Assembly (NCBI GenBank): GCA_045561235.1 | Contig: JBJKYB010000002.1 | Span: 124,001-188,000 of the forward strand | DNA: 64,000 bases | Direction of reading: 5' to 3' | From: GCA-2705445 sp002705445 | GTDB lineage: Bacteria; Pseudomonadota; Gammaproteobacteria; Poriferisulfidales; GCA-002705445 | In this document: positions 61,176 through 64,000 of the stretch, in pieces | Layout: each line of letters opens with the position of its first letter | Position numbering within the stretch: position 1 is the stretch's first letter | Notes under the pieces: generated by a model | What the model was told of the DNA's origin: nothing | Seen by the model: the letters and a program-made list of their open reading frames with translations, nothing else | Database searches by the model: none | Translations under genes and position numbers: made by a program

Positions 61176-64000
61176 TTATATTGACGAATATATTAATTCT
61201 ACTCTTTCAACGCAACCAAGTTTTTGCAGTTGATTAATTATATCATTAGTTGGATAAATTTTGTAATTTTCTCCCAATACAAGGGATTTAGTTATTCCAG
61301 AAGACATGTAGTCAATTCTCACAAGGCATTTACCTAATTTATCTTTATTTAAAAATAGCTCTTCTAATTTCCCTGTAAGATCTAGTAAATCTTTTTCATT
61401 TGTAATTTTAAGCTTAATACCGGTTGCATAAAGAATCCTTGCATCCTCTAAAGAATGAATAGATTTTGCTCGAAAATTTAATCTATTAGTATAATCGTCT
61501 AAACGAGGCGTACCCTCAATAATTACTATGTCATCTCTTTTAATAGATTCATCTAGTAAATTATTATTTGCAATAACATCAATATTGTCCGAATTATCAC
61601 CTAAATTAATTTGTGCAAGCTTATCTTTATTACTTGTTGTTCTAATTCTAATACTATTAATTACACCCGCAATTTTATAAATTACTCCTCTGCTTAAATT
61701 TTTCTTATAACTTTTTTTCAATAAAAATAAATTATTGCTAACCATATTTTTTATTTCATTTTCATATTCAGTAATAGGATGGCCTGTCAAGTAAAATCCT
61801 AAAACATCTCTTTCAAAAGATAATTTTTTTATTGTTGGCCATTCATCTTTCTTTCTTGTATGAATCTTTTTTGAATCTTCTTCAGAGAAACCAAATATAT
61901 CGATTTGTCCTTGAGAAATATTTTTTGAATTTTGATCAGCCATTTTCATTGATTCAGGATATGAGGACATTAGTGACGATCTTGTTTCACCAAAAATATC
62001 GAATGAACCCGATTTTATTAAAGCTTCAATAACACGCTTATTAATTTTATTCGTCCCACACCTTGATAATAAGTTATCTAAACTAACAAATTCTCCATTC
62101 TTTTTCCTTTCTTCAATAATTATCTCTATTATTGCTTTGCCTACACCTTTAATTGAACCAAGGCCATATATAATCTTATTATCTTTTGTAACACTGAACA
62201 CATAATCAGATAAATTAATATTTGGGGGAATCAATGATATGCCCAAATAATCACATTCCTTAACAAACCTTACTACTTTATCAGTATTATCCATATCGCT
62301 TGATAGCACTGCTGCTATAAAAGGCTCCTTAAAATGAGACTTAAGATATGCAGTTTGATAAGCTATTAGGGCGTATGCAACTGAATGAGATTTATTAAAA
62401 CCATAACCCGCAAACTTTTCCATTAAATCAAAAATATATTCTGCTTGCTTTTCTTCAACATTATTTTTAATTGCTCCTTTCACAAAAATTTCTCTTTGTT
62501 GCTTCATTTCATCAAATTTCTTTTTTCCCATAGCTCTTCTTAATATATCGGCTGCTCCTAAACTGTAACCTGCTAATACTTGTGCTATTTTCATTACTTG
62601 CTCTTGATAAAGTATTACACCGTAAGTTGGTCTCAGAACATCTTCTATAAGTGGATGAAGATAATGAACATTTGCGCCATTCTTCCTATCTATAAAATCA
62701 TCAACCATTCCAGATTGAAGAGGGCCGGGCCTATATAGAGCAACCAGAGCTACCAGATCATCAAATTTATCAGGCTTCAGTCTTTTGATAATATCTTTTA
62801 ATCCTCTTGATTCTAATTGAAACACCCCATTAGTTTTTTGCTCTCTGAGCAAATTAAAAGTTTTATTATCATCAAGAGAAATATCATCTAATATAAACTG
62901 TTCATCTAAATTTTTATTTTTATTTATAATTTTTAGTGTATTTTCAATAACAGTTAGAGTTCTAAGACCTAAAAAATCAAATTTAATTAAACCTATTTCT
63001 TCAACATCATCTTTATCTAACTGTGTTAATAACGAGCTATTATGCGTATCTCTATATAACGGGGTATAGTTTATAAGTTTTCTTGGTGAAATTACTATTC
63101 CTCCTGCATGAGTACCAGCATTTCTTGGAAGGCCCTCAAGAATCATTGACATGTCAATGATTTCTTTTACATCATCATCAGAATTATATAATTTCTTAAG
63201 TTCTTTATCCTCTAGAGCTTTTTCCAAAGTAATTCCAATTTCGAAAGGTATAAGTTTTGCAATTTGATCAACGAATGGGTAAGGAAATTGAAGAACTCTA
63301 CCAACGTCACGAACAACTGCTTTGGCTGCCATTGTTCCATAAGTAATTATTTGGCTTACTTTATCTCTGCCATATTTTGTTGCAACGTACTCAATAACAC
63401 TATCCCTCTTGTCCATACAAAAATCGATATCAAAATCTGGTAGAGAAATTCTTTCAGGATTAAGAAATCTTTCAAAAAGTAAATCATATTTTATAGGGTC
63501 TATATTTGTTATATTTAGTACATAAGCAACTAGCGATCCAGCTCCAGAGCCTCTTCCTGGGCCTACAGGAATATTATTTTGTTTTGCCCAAGTTACAAAA
63601 TCAGAAACAATTAAGAAATATCCTGAGTATCCCATTTTAATAATGACGTCTAATTCAATTTTAATTCTATTTAAATAAGGCTCTTTATTTTTAATATTTT
63701 TATTACTTAATTTATTATTTAAACTTTGTGTCACAAGTGATCTAAAATATTCATTTTCATCTTGATTTTCATCTAAAGGAAAAATTGGCATAGCAATATC
63801 ACCTAAAGTTAATTGAACATTACACCTTTTTGCAATTTCTAAAGTATTTTCAATTGCAGAAGGTATATCAGAAAACAAATTCTCCATTTCTTGGCTTGAT
63901 TTAAAATATTGGTTATCATTATATTCTGACTTTCTTTTTTCATCTTTTAAGTAAGCTCCATTATTTATACACACCCTAACTTCATGGGCCTGATAATCTT
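61176..64000 (-). CDS. dnaE: DNA polymerase III subunit alpha, C-terminal 940 residues (cut by window edge)
   Basis: Catalytic subunit of the replicative polymerase. The gene runs off the right edge, and the visible part starts at DYQAHEVRVCINNG, about 230 residues into the family (PHP domain missing). Seen: GPGRGSGAGSLVAYVL, the palm acidic residues in LPDFDIDFCMDKRD, FQLESRGLKDIIKRL, YRPGPLQSGMVDDFIDRK (in part), KFAGYGFNKSHSVAYAL, and the helix-hairpin-helix GSIKGVGKAIIE. The OB and C-terminal domains are present. A GTG near 63974 is not the true start. Confidence 0.97.
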   Translation of the reverse strand, partial: DYQAHEVRVCINNGAYLKDEKRKSEYNDNQYFKSSQEMENLFSDIPSAIENTLEIAKRCNVQLTLGDIAMPIFPLDENQDENEYFRSLVTQSLNNKLSNKNIKNKEPYLNRIKIELDVIIKMGYSGYFLIVSDFVTWAKQNNIPVGPGRGSGAGSLVAYVLNITNIDPIKYDLLFERFLNPERISLPDFDIDFCMDKRDSVIEYVATKYGRDKVSQIITYGTMAAKAVVRDVGRVLQFPYPFVDQIAKLIPFEIGITLEKALEDKELKKLYNSDDDVKEIIDMSMILEGLPRNAGTHAGGIVISPRKLINYTPLYRDTHNSSLLTQLDKDDVEEIGLIKFDFLGLRTLTVIENTLKIINKNKNLDEQFILDDISLDDNKTFNLLREQKTNGVFQLESRGLKDIIKRLKPDKFDDLVALVALYRPGPLQSGMVDDFIDRKNGANVHYLHPLIEDVLRPTYGVILYQEQVMKIAQVLAGYSLGAADILRRAMGKKKFDEMKQQREIFVKGAIKNNVEEKQAEYIFDLMEKFAGYGFNKSHSVAYALIAYQTAYLKSHFKEPFIAAVLSSDMDNTDKVVRFVKECDYLGISLIPPNINLSDYVFSVTKDNKIIYGLGSIKGVGKAIIEIIIEERKKNGEFVSLDNLLSRCGTNKINKRVIEALIKSGSFDIFGETRSSLMSSYPESMKMADQNSKNISQGQIDIFGFSEEDSKKIHTRKKDEWPTIKKLSFERDVLGFYLTGHPITEYENEIKNMVSNNLFLLKKSYKKNLSRGVIYKIAGVINSIRIRTTSNKDKLAQINLGDNSDNIDVIANNNLLDESIKRDDIVIIEGTPRLDDYTNRLNFRAKSIHSLEDARILYATGIKLKITNEKDLLDLTGKLEELFLNKDKLGKCLVRIDYMSSGITKSLVLGENYKIYPTNDIINQLQKLGCVERVELIYSSI

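Noticed and set aside
63972..63974. GTG as the start of dnaE
   Set aside because: The frame stays open to the window edge with conserved DnaE residues (DYQAHEVRV), so the gene is simply truncated by the window.
1..64000. CRISPR arrays, insertion sequences, prophage genes, tRNA or rRNA genes
   Set aside because: No regularly spaced repeats, transposase or integrase motifs, or recognisable cloverleaf or rRNA segments were seen on reading both strands; short RNAs could still be missed by eye.

Overview
The window comes from a very AT-rich bacterial chromosome. Its housekeeping gene order is typically gammaproteobacterial: iscR-S-U-A-hscB-hscA-fdx-iscX-ndk; yajC-secD-secF beside tgt and queA; miaA-hfq-hflX-hflK-hflC-hisZ-purA; and dnaE-accA-tilS-pyrG-kdsA-eno-ftsB-ispD-ispF. 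Low GC, short spacers and many 4-14 nt gene overlaps suggest a streamlined, probably marine lineage such as SAR86 or a similar clade. That placement is inferred from style and synteny only. kdsA, the heptose genes, wzm/wzt and an O-antigen ligase indicate a Gram-negative envelope with LPS.

Layout. 1-7710 (minus strand): start of hisS, rodZ, ndk, the complete isc iron-sulfur operon and trmJ. The iscR promoter carries an IscR-like operator, and a perfect 19-bp Fur-box-like palindrome lies just upstream. 7785-8585 (plus): suhB. 8590-13609 (minus): secF, secD, yajC, tgt, queA. 13672-45786: a 32-kb surface-polysaccharide island. 45804-58603 (minus): purA, hisZ, hflC, hflK, hflX, hfq, miaA, tsaB, ispF, ispD, ftsB, eno, kdsA, pyrG. 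58740-58931 (plus): a small DUF2892 protein. 58942-64000 (minus): tilS, accA and a dnaE that runs off the edge.

The island is the most interesting part. It encodes the whole GDP-D-glycero-D-manno-heptose route: gmhA, an hddA-like kinase, and an HddC-GmhB fusion. One tight minus-strand run (37982 down to 24464) adds a Gmd-type 4,6-dehydratase, a ColD-type 3-dehydratase with the catalytic Lys replaced by His, and a two-subunit thiamine-diphosphate E1 enzyme with no E2/E3 partner. It also contains reductases/epimerases, methyltransferases and glycosyltransferases. I infer synthesis of a GDP-linked deoxygenated heptose or hexose that may receive a two-carbon branch. Four intact putative non-haem iron oxygenase domains (one fused to a methyltransferase), a remnant of a fifth, and a Rieske protein suggest oxidative decoration. 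A three-member family of putative GT-A enzymes, two tandem polytopic GT-C-like proteins, two GT2 enzymes, a Wzm/Wzt exporter and a WaaL-like ligase would assemble, export and attach the glycan.

Three genes (hddA, gmd, purA) are interrupted by frameshifts. All four shifts fit single extra bases. Because purA is normally needed for purine synthesis, consensus sequencing errors are the simplest explanation, although real decay or phase variation in the island cannot be excluded. No tRNA, rRNA, CRISPR array or insertion sequence was recognised.
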